In this document: positions 1 through 8,903 of the stretch, in pieces
How positions within the stretch are numbered: position 1 is the stretch's first letter
How the letters are laid out: each line of letters begins with the position of its first letter
Assembly: GCF_002024505.1 (NCBI RefSeq)
Contig: NZ_CP019402.1
Coordinates: 1,364,001-1,428,000 of the forward strand
DNA: 64,000 bases
Direction of reading: 5' to 3'
Source: Plantibacter flavus
GTDB taxonomy: Bacteria; Actinomycetota; Actinomycetes; Actinomycetales; Microbacteriaceae
The notes under the pieces: model-generated
The model's input: the letters and a program-made list of their open reading frames with translations, nothing else
What the model was told of the DNA's origin: nothing
Database searches by the model: none
Made by a program: the position numbers and the translations under genes

Positions 1-312
1 GAGCAGGGCGTCATCCAGGCTCCGACGACCGCGTTCCACGAGCAGTGGATCGCGAGCGTCGAGGAGCGGGTGCGGGCCTCGATCGAGCTCGGTGAGTTGC
101 AGTCTCCGCTCGAGCCGGCGGAATTGGCGAGGTCCTTCGTCGCGTTCTTCACGGGGACCCAGCTCATCTCGAACCTGCTGGCCGGCCGGACCGATCTCCT
201 CAACGCGGTCGACACCATGTGGCGGATCCTCATCGCGGCGGTCATCGTCGCGGACCGCCAGGCCGAGGTGCTCGCCGTCCTCGACGCCGCCTTCGACGCG
301 CAGGACGCCTGA
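1..312 (+). CDS. TetR-family regulator, C-terminal part (ScbR/ArpA-like)
   Basis: This is the last 103 codons of a gene that begins before the window. The frame is open from base 1 and stops with TGA at 310-312. The protein has the helical ligand-binding domain typical of TetR regulators of the gamma-butyrolactone-receptor (ScbR/ArpA) type, with the recognisable stretch FFTGTQLISNLLAGRTDL followed by VDTMWRIL. The N-terminal DNA-binding helix-turn-helix lies outside the window. In the family such proteins repress nearby genes until a small ligand binds. The ligand here is unknown and the real partner gene may lie to the left. The family call is fairly safe; the sub-family is less so. Confidence 0.72.
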   Translation, partial: EQGVIQAPTTAFHEQWIASVEERVRASIELGELQSPLEPAELARSFVAFFTGTQLISNLLAGRTDLLNAVDTMWRILIAAVIVADRQAEVLAVLDAAFDAQDA

Positions 313-478
313 GCGGGCGGGTGCACGTTAGGGGGTAGCCCTGACGCATGCGCCGTGAGGTCACCCTAAACTGAATCGGGTGATTAACTCACTTTGCTGA
401 TCGTCGTGCGACGACGGATGGATCACGGTGTGCGGGGGCATTCCGCGTTCCATCGGCGAAGAGTTGGTTCACGTGCCG

Positions 479-511
479 GGCTGGGCGATGTCGTGGGGGG
501 ATCGCCCAGCC
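479..511 (-). terminator. Terminator of the two-component operon
   Basis: An 11-bp perfect inverted repeat (GGCTGGGCGAT / ATCGCCCAGCC) with an 11-nt loop lies 17 bp past the stop of the response regulator on the minus strand. It has no long U tract, as is common in actinobacteria. The left neighbour, the TetR-like gene, ends at 312; the 216 bp between 313 and 528 hold only this hairpin and a weak TTAGGG/CCCTAA inverted repeat at 327-369. Confidence 0.6.
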
Positions 512-528
512 GACGGCGTGTGGACGCC

Positions 529-1200
529 TCAGCGGCTGATGTTTGGCGGCGCGTACCGGTGCTCTGGACGCCCCGTGGTCCCGTACCGCAGCTGCGTCGT
601 CAGGAGACCTCGGGCGGCCAGCGCGGAGAGATACCGTTGCGCCGTCGCGCGTGAGACGCCGACCAGCTCGGCCACCTCGGCGGCCGAGCGCTCGCCGTCC
701 GCCTCCGACACCGCTTCGAGGACGGCCGTCTCCGTGGCGGACCTCGACCGGGTCGTCGCCCCGGCGTCGCCGGAGTGCAGGATGCGCAGAGCGCGCTCGA
801 TCGTCTCCTGGTCGGCGTTCACCGCCTCGCCGAGGACGTTCCGGAACCGGGCGTAGGCGGCGAGCCGGTCCTGGAGCACCTGCGGCGCGAACGGCTTCAC
901 CAGGTACCCGAGGGCCCCGGCGCGAAGCGCTCGGCGCACGGACGCACCGTCCGACGCCGCGGAGACGACGATGGTGTCGATCGGGAGGTCCACGAGGAGC
1001 TCGAGCCCGTTCCGATCCGGCAGATAGCCGTCGAGGAGCACGAGGTCGGGTGGCTCGGTGGCGATGCTCCGCGCGGCCTCGGCGGCCGACCCGACAGGAC
1101 TGAGCGCGCGGAAGCCGTCGACCTCGTCGACGATCCGGCAGTGCAGGCGGGCGACGTGGAAGTCGTCGTCGACGACCAGCACGGTGAGATCGGCCGTCAC
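529..1200 (-). CDS. Response regulator, CitB/DcuR family
   Basis: A 223-residue response regulator. The receiver domain covers about residues 1-125, with the acidic cluster VDDD near residue 10, the phospho-acceptor Asp in LVLLDGYLPD near residue 57, and the conserved Lys in GYLVKPFAP near residue 106. The C-terminal part has a helix-turn-helix (AAEVAELVGVSRATAQRYLSAL) as in CitB/DcuR/DpiA regulators of carboxylate uptake. The start GTG at 1200-1198 overlaps the stop of the kinase gene by 4 bp (GTGA), so the two are co-translated. The CitMHS transporter encoded divergently upstream of the kinase is the likely target. The domain assignment is seen in the sequence; the citrate link is inferred from context. 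Confidence 0.92.
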   Translation of the reverse strand: MTADLTVLVVDDDFHVARLHCRIVDEVDGFRALSPVGSAAEAARSIATEPPDLVLLDGYLPDRNGLELLVDLPIDTIVVSAASDGASVRRALRAGALGYLVKPFAPQVLQDRLAAYARFRNVLGEAVNADQETIERALRILHSGDAGATTRSRSATETAVLEAVSEADGERSAAEVAELVGVSRATAQRYLSALAARGLLTTQLRYGTTGRPEHRYAPPNISR

Positions 1201-2939
1201 GATCCCTCTCCCGCCAGGGACTGCGCCGGCTCGACCGTCCCGGGGAGCCGTGCGCAGAAGACCGCTCCGTGTTCGCCGCGGACGCCGGGGGACGCCAACC
1301 AGACGTCGCCTCCTCGACGACGCGCGACGTCGCGCGAGAGCGGCAGACCGAACCCGTGGCCGTGGATGTCGTCCGGGTCGCCAAGGCCGATGGTCGGGGC
1401 GGCGGCTGGCGCGTCGTCCTGGCCGGTCGCCGCGACGCCGTCACCCGAGTCCATCACGGAGCAGTGCAGCTCGGTGCCGTGGTCGAGGACCTCGACCTCC
1501 ACCCAGGCCGGTCGGACCCGGCCCGAGACGGCCGCGTTCACCGCATTGTCGAGCAGGTTGCCGAGGACGGTGGTCACGTCCTCAGGATCGCACAGGGAGC
1601 CGGTGACGAGGGTCTCGGAGCCGATGGTGACGAGTACCCCGCGTTCCGCGGCTTCGACCCCCTTCGCACCGAGGAAGGCCTGGAGGTAGGGCTCGGTGAG
1701 GCGGTCCGCGTGCTGCACCGGGTACTTCAGCGGTCCGTGGTCGAGCACGTTGGCGAGATACTCGCGGGCCTCGGCGTCCTGCCCGGTCTCGAGGAGGCCG
1801 GAGATCGCATGCAACCGGTTCGCGAACTCGTGCCGCTGCGCGCGGAGGGCGGTCGTCATCGTCGCGACCGCGTCGAGCCGCCGGGTGAGCGCCTCGACGT
1901 CGGTGCGGTCGCGGACGACGACCACTCGCCCGAGGTCGACGCCGTCCCGGGACACGGGCCGGACGTCGACGAAGAGGACGCGGGACCCGACGACGAGCTG
2001 GGCCGAGGTCGGCCTCGCGGCGTCGTCCGCGACGAGGTCCACCAGTCGCTCGGGCAGATCGAGGTCGTCGAACCGACGCCCGATGACCGACCCGATGTCG
2101 AGGAGCCTGGCCGCCTGCTCGGTGCACACCGTCACGACGCCGTCCGGCGAGACACCGAGGACGCCTTCGCCGACCCCGCCGAGGACCGCAGCCTGGTTCT
2201 GCACGAGCGCGGCGAGTTCCTCCGGTCCGAGGCCCAGGGTCAGCCGCCGCAGCCGCCGCCGGATGAGCATCGAAGCGATCAAACCGATCGTCAGCGCGAG
2301 CAGCGCTGCGCCCGCGACCAGCATGGTCTCGCCCACGACGTCGGCGAACACGCGCTGCGGGGCGAACCCGACGCTGATCTCGCCGACGACCTCGCCGGCG
2401 CCGGACGAGACCACGGCCCCACCGGTGTCGGAGGATTCGGCGGCGAAGACGGGCACCTTGGCGCGGGCGGACGGGCCGAGGGTGCCGGTCTCCCACGAGA
2501 CCGACTCCGTCCCGGCCAGGGCCGCCTCCGCACTGGTGCTCACCCGGAGCCCGAGCTGGTCGGGGTCGGGGTGCGCCAGACGGATCCCGCGCTCGTCGGT
2601 GATGACGACGAAGAGCGCCCCGGTCCGCGTGCCGACCTCCGTGCCGAGCTCCTGCAGGGGACCGGTGCGGAGGTCGGCCGCCGTCGGCGTCCCCGGGGTA
2701 CGTGCCTCGAGCGTCACGGCGGTCCGGACGTCGGGATCGCTCGCGACGCTCTGGGCGATCGCGAGCGCGGTGGACTGGGCTTCGTGCACGAGGCGCTCGC
2801 TGCTCATCCAGGCGAACACGCCCGTGCACACGGCGACGACCGCGATGACGACGACCAGCTGCAGCACCAGCACCTGCGCCGCGAAGCTGGAGCGCCCGCC
2901 CCGTCGCCGACCTGGCAGCTCCGCTTCCTCGCCGATCAT
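1197..2939 (-). CDS. Sensor histidine kinase, CitA/DcuS-type
   Basis: A 580-residue membrane kinase. It has an N-terminal transmembrane helix (about residues 18-40), an extracytoplasmic ligand-binding domain of about 140 residues, a second transmembrane helix (VAGAALLALTIGLIASMLI), a PAS-like domain, a SpoOB/CitA-type dimerisation helix with the phospho-acceptor His in RAQRHEFANRLHAISGLLE, and an HATPase domain with NLLDNAVNAAV and the glycine box HGHGFGLPLS. This order is that of CitA/DcuS sensors, which detect citrate or C4-dicarboxylates outside the cell. I chose the ATG at 2939 (MIGEEAELP) because it leaves a short basic cytoplasmic tail before the first helix; a longer open frame upstream is Arg-rich and looks non-coding. 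It precedes and overlaps its regulator gene. Confidence 0.92.
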   Translation of the reverse strand: MIGEEAELPGRRRGGRSSFAAQVLVLQLVVVIAVVAVCTGVFAWMSSERLVHEAQSTALAIAQSVASDPDVRTAVTLEARTPGTPTAADLRTGPLQELGTEVGTRTGALFVVITDERGIRLAHPDPDQLGLRVSTSAEAALAGTESVSWETGTLGPSARAKVPVFAAESSDTGGAVVSSGAGEVVGEISVGFAPQRVFADVVGETMLVAGAALLALTIGLIASMLIRRRLRRLTLGLGPEELAALVQNQAAVLGGVGEGVLGVSPDGVVTVCTEQAARLLDIGSVIGRRFDDLDLPERLVDLVADDAARPTSAQLVVGSRVLFVDVRPVSRDGVDLGRVVVVRDRTDVEALTRRLDAVATMTTALRAQRHEFANRLHAISGLLETGQDAEAREYLANVLDHGPLKYPVQHADRLTEPYLQAFLGAKGVEAAERGVLVTIGSETLVTGSLCDPEDVTTVLGNLLDNAVNAAVSGRVRPAWVEVEVLDHGTELHCSVMDSGDGVAATGQDDAPAAAPTIGLGDPDDIHGHGFGLPLSRDVARRRGGDVWLASPGVRGEHGAVFCARLPGTVEPAQSLAGEGS

Positions 2940-3131
2940 GGCTCCGATCGTACGTCGCCGGGGCGATGGGCGGCGTCGACCGCGTGATGAGCAGAATGCG
3001 CAGAAGGTCGTGTAACCCGCAGATCCGAGCCGAACGCCCACAAGCGAGACAGCTCCGTGCCACTCCCGTACGGTTCCGGGAACGCCCGCCGCGCTCGGTC
3101 CATCGCCCGTGTCGCCGCGTGACGTCCCGTC

Positions 3132-3149
3132 GTGCACACCGCGGTGCAC
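3132..3149. promoter_or_regulatory. GTGCAC inverted pair upstream of citM
   Basis: Two self-complementary GTGCAC hexamers are separated by 6 bp, in the 228-bp divergent region between the kinase and the transporter, 18 bp before the transporter start. It could be a binding site for the CitB-type regulator or a hairpin in the leader mRNA. There is no direct evidence of binding. Confidence 0.3.
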
Positions 3150-3167
3150 GCAGACGAAGGAGTCGAC

Positions 3168-4592
3168 ATGCTGGTCATTCTCGGATTCGCGATGATCCTC
3201 ACCTTCATGGTGCTGATCATGACGAAGCGCCTCACCCCGATGGTGGCGCTCATCATCGTCCCCACGGTCTTCGGGCTGTTCGCCGGCGCCGGACTCGGGC
3301 TCGGCGACATGGTCATCGAGGCGATCGGCAGCCTCGCTCCGACCGCCGCCCTGTTGATGTTCGCGATCATGTACTTCGGGATCATGATCGACGTCGGGCT
3401 CTTCGACCCGCTCGTGCGGTTCATCGTCCGTGCGCTGGGCAACGACCCGGCGAAGATCGTCGTCGGTACGGCCCTCCTGGCGGGCGCGGTGTCACTCGAC
3501 GGCGACGGGTCGACGACCTTCATCGTGACGACCGCCGCGATGCTGCCGATCTACCTGCGGCTCGGCATGAACCCGGTCGTCCTCACCTGCGTCGCCGGGC
3601 TCGCGAACGGCACGCTGAACATCGTCCCGTGGGGTGGGCCGACCGTCCGCGCCGCTTCGGCCCTGGGTGTCTCGCCGACCGAGATCTTCGTCCCGATGCT
3701 GCCGTCGCTCGCCGCCGGCCTCGTCCTCGTGTTCGCCTTCGCCTGGTTCCTCGGGCTGGGGGAGCGCAAGCGCCTCGCGGGCGTCGACCTCCTCGGCGAC
3801 GGTGCCTCCGGCGTCGCCGCACCGGGTTCGGGTTCCGGGCCCGCCGACCACCCGCTCACCGGCGGCATGTCGACGACCTTCTCGACCAGTGCCCGTGGGC
3901 GCCTCGCGACCCTCGTCCGCCCCGACGACACGGCTATGGCCGACACGATGCTCGACCCCGAACGCGACACGCTGCGCCCGCGCCTCATCTGGGTCAACCT
4001 CGTGCTCACGGTCGCGGTCATGACGCTGCTCGTGCTCGACCTCGTGCCGTTGCCGTACGTGTTCATGGTCGGCACCGCCATCGCCCTCCTGGTGAACTTC
4101 CCGAGGCTCGCGCAGCAGTCCAAGGAGATCGTCGCCCACGCCCCGAGCATCGTCGGCGTAGTCTCGATGGTGCTCGCGGCCGGTGTGCTGATCGGCGTCC
4201 TCAACGGGACCGGCATGGTCTCCGCGATGGCCGACTGGATCGTCGACATCATCCCGACGGAGCTCGGTCCGTTCCTCGCGGTCATCACCGGGGTGCTCAG
4301 CATCCCGATGACGTTCTTCATGAGCAACGACGCGTTCTACTTCGGCATCCTTCCGGTGCTGGCCGAGAGCGCTTCGACCTTCGGCATTGAACCGGTCGAG
4401 ATGGCGCGCGCGTCGATCACCGGTCAGCCGGTCCACCTGCAGAGCCCGCTCGTGCCGGCCATCCTCCTGCTCGTCTCGCTCGCCAGCGTGAACCTCGGCG
4501 ACCACCACAAGAAGGTCCTGTGGCGCGCCGCGATCGTCTCGCTCGTGATGCTCGTCGTCGGCGTGCTCGTCGGCACCATCCCGTTCGGCTGA
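3168..4592 (+). CDS. CitMHS-family citrate:metal symporter
   Basis: A 474-residue integral membrane protein with roughly 12 hydrophobic segments, clearly of the CitMHS family, which imports citrate as a complex with Mg2+ or another divalent metal together with protons. Family-typical stretches are the N-terminal ILGFAMILTFMVLIMTKRLTP, the SLDGDGSTTF region near residue 115, and FFMSNDAFYFGILPV near residue 385. I chose ATG 3168 because AAGGAG lies 6 bp upstream; the frame is open about 12 codons further up without a ribosome site. It diverges from the CitA/CitB-type pair, the classic arrangement for citrate-induced uptake. It ends 19 bp from the convergent LysM gene. Confidence 0.93.
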   Translation: MLVILGFAMILTFMVLIMTKRLTPMVALIIVPTVFGLFAGAGLGLGDMVIEAIGSLAPTAALLMFAIMYFGIMIDVGLFDPLVRFIVRALGNDPAKIVVGTALLAGAVSLDGDGSTTFIVTTAAMLPIYLRLGMNPVVLTCVAGLANGTLNIVPWGGPTVRAASALGVSPTEIFVPMLPSLAAGLVLVFAFAWFLGLGERKRLAGVDLLGDGASGVAAPGSGSGPADHPLTGGMSTTFSTSARGRLATLVRPDDTAMADTMLDPERDTLRPRLIWVNLVLTVAVMTLLVLDLVPLPYVFMVGTAIALLVNFPRLAQQSKEIVAHAPSIVGVVSMVLAAGVLIGVLNGTGMVSAMADWIVDIIPTELGPFLAVITGVLSIPMTFFMSNDAFYFGILPVLAESASTFGIEPVEMARASITGQPVHLQSPLVPAILLLVSLASVNLGDHHKKVLWRAAIVSLVMLVVGVLVGTIPFG

Positions 4593-4611
4593 CACCGGCG
4601 GGCGCCGAGGC

Positions 4612-5109
4612 TCAACGCGTGGTCGTCCAGTCGAGGTTGACGATGTCGCCGATGTAGATGTCGAGTCCGAGGCCGGGGATCGACGGGTTCATGCGGAGCA
4701 GCTGCTGCTGCGGCAGGTCGAAGCGCTGCGCGATGTCGAAGAACACGTCGCCAGCGACCACCGTGTAGGTGAGCGGGTTGCCCTCGGCGTCCGAGACGAC
4801 CGGGCCGAGCGCGCCGTCCCGCGGCCCGAGGTCGAACGCGGGGCCCTCCGGAAGGGGTTCCGCCGGTTCCGCCGGCGCGTTCGGCACGATCGGTGCCGGC
4901 TCAGGAGGCAGGGCGTCGCGCGCGGTCGAGGTGGGCACCGGGGCGACCGAGGGCGACGGGTCGGGCTGCTGGGTGACGACCACCGTCACCGGAGGCGGGG
5001 CCGGCTGCGAGACGCAGCCGCTCAGGGCGAACAGACCGGCCACGCCGATCGCGAGGTTCCGGGCGTACGCCAGTGCACGTCGACGCCCGGTCGATTCCTT
5101 CGGCCCCAC
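4612..5109 (-). CDS. LysM-domain lipoprotein
   Basis: A 165-residue secreted lipoprotein. The N-terminus is basic, then hydrophobic (LAIGVAGLFALSGC), with a lipobox LSGC whose Cys is near residue 32. A Pro/Glu/Ala-rich spacer follows, and the C-terminal 45 residues form one LysM domain (TYTVVAGDVFFDIAQRF ... IYIGDIVNLD). LysM binds peptidoglycan, so the protein is probably anchored to the outer face of the membrane and touches the wall. No catalytic domain is attached. The start is GTG at 5109. The gene is single, convergent with the citrate transporter and divergent from the oxidoreductase gene. Confidence 0.85.
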   Translation of the reverse strand: MGPKESTGRRRALAYARNLAIGVAGLFALSGCVSQPAPPPVTVVVTQQPDPSPSVAPVPTSTARDALPPEPAPIVPNAPAEPAEPLPEGPAFDLGPRDGALGPVVSDAEGNPLTYTVVAGDVFFDIAQRFDLPQQQLLRMNPSIPGLGLDIYIGDIVNLDWTTTR

Positions 5110-5273
5110 AGCGCATCCCCCCAGGATGGACCAGGCCCGCAGCGCGGTCGGCTGGGCTCGGTCGAACCCTCAGCCTACGGCGAGGCGCGGCGAGTCCGAG
5201 CAGGGCTAGCCCCGAAATCGCGAGCGCCGGAGGCCCTCCAGTAGGCTGCTGGAACGCGCATCGAAGGAGAGCC

Positions 5274-6308
5274 ATGACGGAGCAGGACATCGACCGGACC
5301 GGAACGGGAACCCCCGCGGCAGGACCGTCCACCGGCTTGCGATGGGGCATCCTCGGCCCCGCCGGTGTCGCGAAGAGCTTCACCGCCGACCTCCGACGGC
5401 ACGGCTTCGACGTCCGGGCCGTCGCCTCGCGATCCGCCGAGACCGCAGCCGCGTTCGCTGCCGAGTTCGACATCCCGAACGTCCACGTAGGGTACGAGGC
5501 GCTCGCCGCCGACCCCGAGGTCGACGTCATCTACATCGCGACCCCGCACCCGTTCCACGCCGAGCAGGCGGTGCTGGCGCTCGACGCCGGGAAGCACGTC
5601 CTCATCGAGAAGCCCTTCACCCTCAACGCCGCCGAGGCGCAGGCGGTCGTGGCGCTCGCCGCGGAGCGCGGCCTGGTCGTCCTCGAGGCGATGTGGACCC
5701 GGTTCCTCCCGCACATGGTCCGGCTCCGCGAGTTGCTCGCCGACGGCGTCATCGGACAGCCGCGTAGCCTCGTCGCCGATCACACCCAGCTGCTCTCGGA
5801 CGACCCGGAGCACCGCATGAACAACCTCGAGCTGGGCGGCGGTGCGCTGCTCGACCTCGGCGTGTACCCGGTCTCCTTCGCGTCGTCCGTCTTCGGGACC
5901 CCGACGACGATCCAGGCCACGGCCGCGCTCCGCGACACGGGGGCGGACATGCAGGTCGCGACCCTCTTCGGCTACGCGGACGGCCAGGTGGCGAACACCC
6001 TGTCGGCGAGCAACACCGTCGGCCCGAACCGCGCGGCCATCGTGGGCACCGACGGCTGGATCGAGTTCGACCGCGTCTGGTACACGGCGACGACGTTCCG
6101 GGTGTTCGGCACCGACGGCGAGGTCGTGGAGACCTACCGTTCCGAGGTGGACGGCCGCGGGATGCACTTCCAGGCGTGGGAGCTCGAACGGCTCGCCTCC
6201 GAGGGCAAGCTCTCCGGTGACATCATGCCGCTCGCCGAGACGGTCGCGATCATGGAGACCCTCGACGAGGTCAGGCGCCAGATCGGCGTCCGGTACCCGG
6301 GCGAATGA
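5274..6308 (+). CDS. Gfo/Idh/MocA-family oxidoreductase
   Basis: A 344-residue NAD(P)-dependent dehydrogenase. The N-terminal Rossmann fold begins with RWGILGPAGVAKSFTADL, contains the family motif HVLIEKPFTLNAAEAQAVV (EKP, with the catalytic Lys) near residue 108, and continues to a C-terminal alpha/beta domain with LGGGALLDLGVYPVSFAS. Members oxidise or reduce sugars, inositols and dihydrodiols; the substrate here cannot be told. The ATG at 5274 has AAGGAGA 5 bp upstream; a long upstream extension of the frame is rejected because it runs through the divergent promoter region of the LysM gene. The 3' end overlaps the convergent glycosyltransferase gene by 38 bp. Confidence 0.9.
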   Translation: MTEQDIDRTGTGTPAAGPSTGLRWGILGPAGVAKSFTADLRRHGFDVRAVASRSAETAAAFAAEFDIPNVHVGYEALAADPEVDVIYIATPHPFHAEQAVLALDAGKHVLIEKPFTLNAAEAQAVVALAAERGLVVLEAMWTRFLPHMVRLRELLADGVIGQPRSLVADHTQLLSDDPEHRMNNLELGGGALLDLGVYPVSFASSVFGTPTTIQATAALRDTGADMQVATLFGYADGQVANTLSASNTVGPNRAAIVGTDGWIEFDRVWYTATTFRVFGTDGEVVETYRSEVDGRGMHFQAWELERLASEGKLSGDIMPLAETVAIMETLDEVRRQIGVRYPGE

Positions 6309-7479
6309 CCCGAGGCGCCTGAACACGCGGGTCGAGACCGATCCGTCGTGCCCGAGCGCCCTCGTGCAACTCGATGGCGTCGCTGTAGTGCCCGATGAGG
6401 GCGCTGCTGACGCTCTTCCAGCTGCGCGGCAGGACGCCGGCCCGAGCTGCGGCACCGAACGCCGCCCGCTTCACCTCGTCGCCCACGAGGTCCTGGACGA
6501 ACCCGCGCAGCTGTTCGAGCCTGCCGGGTTCGTAGAGCCACCCGGTGCGGCTGGAGTCGACGAGGTCCACCGGTCCGCCCCGACCGGTCGCGACCACGGG
6601 TACCCCGGAGGCCATCGCCTCCTGGATGGTCTGGCAGAAGGTCTCCGACTCGCCGGGGTGGACGAACACGTCCAGCCCGGCCATCGCGACCGCCAGCTCC
6701 TCGCCGCCCAGGAATCCGGTGAAGACCGCGTTCGGAAGTCGCTGTTCGAGCGAGGCACGCAGCGGCCCCTCGCCGACGATGACGAGCTTCACGCCCGGGA
6801 GTCCGCCGAGCACCGCGAGGTCCTCGACCTGCTTCTCGGCTGCGAGTCGACCGACGTAGCCCACGATGCGCTCGCCGCCGGGAGCGATGGACCGACGCCA
6901 GGCCTCGCTGCGCCGTTCCGGGGAGAACCGGACGGCGTCGACGCCCCGCACCCACAAGCGGACCCGCGGGATGGCGTGCGCCTCCAGCTGCGCGATCGAC
7001 TGCCGTGACGGCGCGAGCGTGAGCGTCGACCGGCCGTGGAGGCGCTCGACGTGTTGCCACAGCAGCGCTTCGGCGACCGGGAACCCGTACCGTCCGGCGT
7101 AGGCCGGGATGTCGGTCTGGTACACGGCCACGGTCGGGACGCCCAGGCGCTCGGCGGCCTGGACACCGCGCCAGCCGAGGACGAACGGCGAGGCCAGGTG
7201 CACCACGTCAGGGCGGAAGCCGCGGAGGAGCTCCGTGATCCGGCCGACCCCGCCGGCGGCGACCCGCACGTTCCGGTAGCGGGGCAGCGGGATCGACGGG
7301 ACGCCATCCACCCGGAAGCCCTCGTGGAGCCGTGGCGTCGAGGCTCCGGCGCCGGGGGCGACGACGAGCACCTCGTCCCCTCGGTCCGCGAAGTGCTCCA
7401 TGATGCGGAGCAGGGAGTGGGTGACGCCGTTCATCTGCGGCAGGAACGACTCGGTCACGATTGCGATCCTCACACCCAC
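6271..7479 (-). CDS. GT4-family glycosyltransferase (mannosyltransferase-like)
   Basis: A 402-residue GT-B fold glycosyltransferase of family 4. The N-terminus VRIAIVTESFLPQMNGVTHSL and the C-terminal donor site HPGESETFCQTIQEAMASGVPVV, with the E-x7-E signature, are characteristic; VGYVGRLAAEKQVEDL marks the start of the C-terminal domain. Close actinobacterial relatives are alpha-mannosyl- or glucosyltransferases of the PimB/MgtA type, which build glycolipids at the cytoplasmic face of the membrane. The start is GTG 7479 with GGAG close upstream; GTG 7473 is possible. It is divergent from the ROK regulator and its last codons overlap the oxidoreductase gene. Confidence 0.88.
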   Translation of the reverse strand: MGVRIAIVTESFLPQMNGVTHSLLRIMEHFADRGDEVLVVAPGAGASTPRLHEGFRVDGVPSIPLPRYRNVRVAAGGVGRITELLRGFRPDVVHLASPFVLGWRGVQAAERLGVPTVAVYQTDIPAYAGRYGFPVAEALLWQHVERLHGRSTLTLAPSRQSIAQLEAHAIPRVRLWVRGVDAVRFSPERRSEAWRRSIAPGGERIVGYVGRLAAEKQVEDLAVLGGLPGVKLVIVGEGPLRASLEQRLPNAVFTGFLGGEELAVAMAGLDVFVHPGESETFCQTIQEAMASGVPVVATGRGGPVDLVDSSRTGWLYEPGRLEQLRGFVQDLVGDEVKRAAFGAAARAGVLPRSWKSVSSALIGHYSDAIELHEGARARRIGLDPRVQAPRVIRPGTGRRSGA

Positions 7480-7589
7480 GATGCTCCGCGTCGTACGGGT
7501 CGCAGCGGTGCCCGGCGGGCGACGTGTCGGTGACCATCGGGTGACATCGCGGTGCCGCGCGATGAGGCGCAGCCTGCTTTACTTATCGC

Positions 7590-8804
7590 ATGAGTGCTGG
7601 TGGATTCGGAAGCGGCGGCGGGATCGCGTCGGAGCGGATCGAATCCTTCTCGTACACCCCGGCGCGGCGGCTGCGGCCGAACGCGAAGGTCCTGCCTGAG
7701 CATGCCCGCGGCCACAACCGGGCGCTCGTGCTCCAGACCCTCTTCGCCAGCGGGGCCATGAGTCGCGCCGACATCGCCCGAGCCACCGGCCTGACCCGGG
7801 TGAGCATCTCCGACCTCGTCGCCTCGCTCATCGCGGACAACCTCATCGTCGAGGTCGGGCTCCGCGAGACCTCTCGCCCGGGCAAGCCCGCCACGCTCAT
7901 CGACATCAACCGCGACGAGTTCCAGATCGTCGGCCTCGACCTCTCCGACACCGAGGTGTTCCGAGGCGCGGTGCTGACGCTCGACGGCGAGGTCGTGACC
8001 ATGCTCGAGGTGCCGCTCGACGGCGCCACGGGGGCGGACGCGATCGCGAAGGCCGTCGCGCTCGCCGCGGACCTCGTCGAGGAGGCGACGGTCGAGGTGC
8101 TGGGCATCGGGGTCGGTTCGCCCGGCGTCGTCGACATGACCGGCACGGTCCGCAGCGCGCCGAACCTCGGCTGGACCGACGTCGACCTCCAGGGGGCGAT
8201 CGAACAGGTCGCCCAGGTACCCGTCCTCGTCGCGAACGACGCCAATGCCGCCGTCCTCGCGGAGTACAGCTTCGGCGGGGCGGACGGCGACCTCATGCTC
8301 GTGAGCGTCGGGAACGGCGTCGGGGCGGGGCTGCTCGTGGGCGGTCACCCGCTCTTCGGGAGCCGGTTCGCAGCCGGTGAGATCGGCCACGTGGTCGTCG
8401 GCACCGACGGTGGACCATTGTGCGCCTGCGGGAAGCGTGGGTGCCTCGAGGCCTGGCTCGCCGTGCCGCACCTGCGCGAGCTCCTCGCGGCGGCCGAGGC
8501 GAGCGATCTTCCGACCGCGGAGGTCGAGCAGCGTCGCGAGGAGATCCTGCGCGCGGCAGGGGAGCGACTCGGTGTCTCGCTCGCCGCGATCGTCGGTGCG
8601 CTGAACCTGTCGGAGATCGTCGTGAGCGGCCCGGAGGAACTGCTCGCCGGCGTGCTCCTCGACGCGGCGATCGAGACCGTGCGGGCGCGCACGATGACGG
8701 AGTTCCACGGCGGCGTGCAGATCCGGATGAGCGAGCAGGGCGCCGACATCGTCCTGCGGGGCACCGCGGTGATGGTGCTCTCCGGCCTCCTCGGCGTCTC
8801 CTGA
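7590..8804 (+). CDS. ROK-family transcriptional regulator
   Basis: A 404-residue ROK protein with an N-terminal winged helix-turn-helix (MSRADIARATGLTRVSISDLV, about residues 55-80) and a C-terminal sugar-kinase-like ROK domain. The kinase-like part has GVGSPGVVD, the GNGVGAGLLVGG phosphate loop and the zinc motif CACGKRGCLE near residue 280. Such proteins are sugar-responsive repressors (XylR/NagC type). A residual kinase activity is unlikely with a DNA-binding domain present. No sugar transport genes are adjacent, so the target is unknown. It diverges from the GT4 gene. No clear Shine-Dalgarno is seen; TTTACT 6 nt before the ATG may be a -10 for a leaderless mRNA. Confidence 0.92.
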   Translation: MSAGGFGSGGGIASERIESFSYTPARRLRPNAKVLPEHARGHNRALVLQTLFASGAMSRADIARATGLTRVSISDLVASLIADNLIVEVGLRETSRPGKPATLIDINRDEFQIVGLDLSDTEVFRGAVLTLDGEVVTMLEVPLDGATGADAIAKAVALAADLVEEATVEVLGIGVGSPGVVDMTGTVRSAPNLGWTDVDLQGAIEQVAQVPVLVANDANAAVLAEYSFGGADGDLMLVSVGNGVGAGLLVGGHPLFGSRFAAGEIGHVVVGTDGGPLCACGKRGCLEAWLAVPHLRELLAAAEASDLPTAEVEQRREEILRAAGERLGVSLAAIVGALNLSEIVVSGPEELLAGVLLDAAIETVRARTMTEFHGGVQIRMSEQGADIVLRGTAVMVLSGLLGVS

Positions 8805-8866
8805 CCCTCGGACGACGCGCGCGTCGCACATTTCCTCGGCGGACTCGGCGAAAAACCGCACCGCTT

Positions 8867-8897
8867 CCCGGTGTTTCCACTACCGGGCACGTATGGT
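8867..8897 (+). promoter_or_regulatory. Promoter with inverted repeat before the helicase-like gene
   Basis: TATGGT at 8892-8897 is a good -10 hexamer and lies 6 nt before the GTG at 8904, as expected for a leaderless mRNA. Immediately upstream, CCCGGT (8867-8872) and ACCGGG (8882-8887) form a 6-bp inverted repeat with a 9-bp spacer, covering where the -35 would be, so it may be an operator. No -35 consensus is visible. Confidence 0.4.
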
Positions 8898-8903
8898 GCA
8901 AGT

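Noticed and set aside
327..369. TTAGGG/CCCTAA inverted repeat after the TetR-like gene as a terminator
   Set aside because: The arms are only 6 bp with a spacer of about 30 bp and no further pairing; too weak to call.
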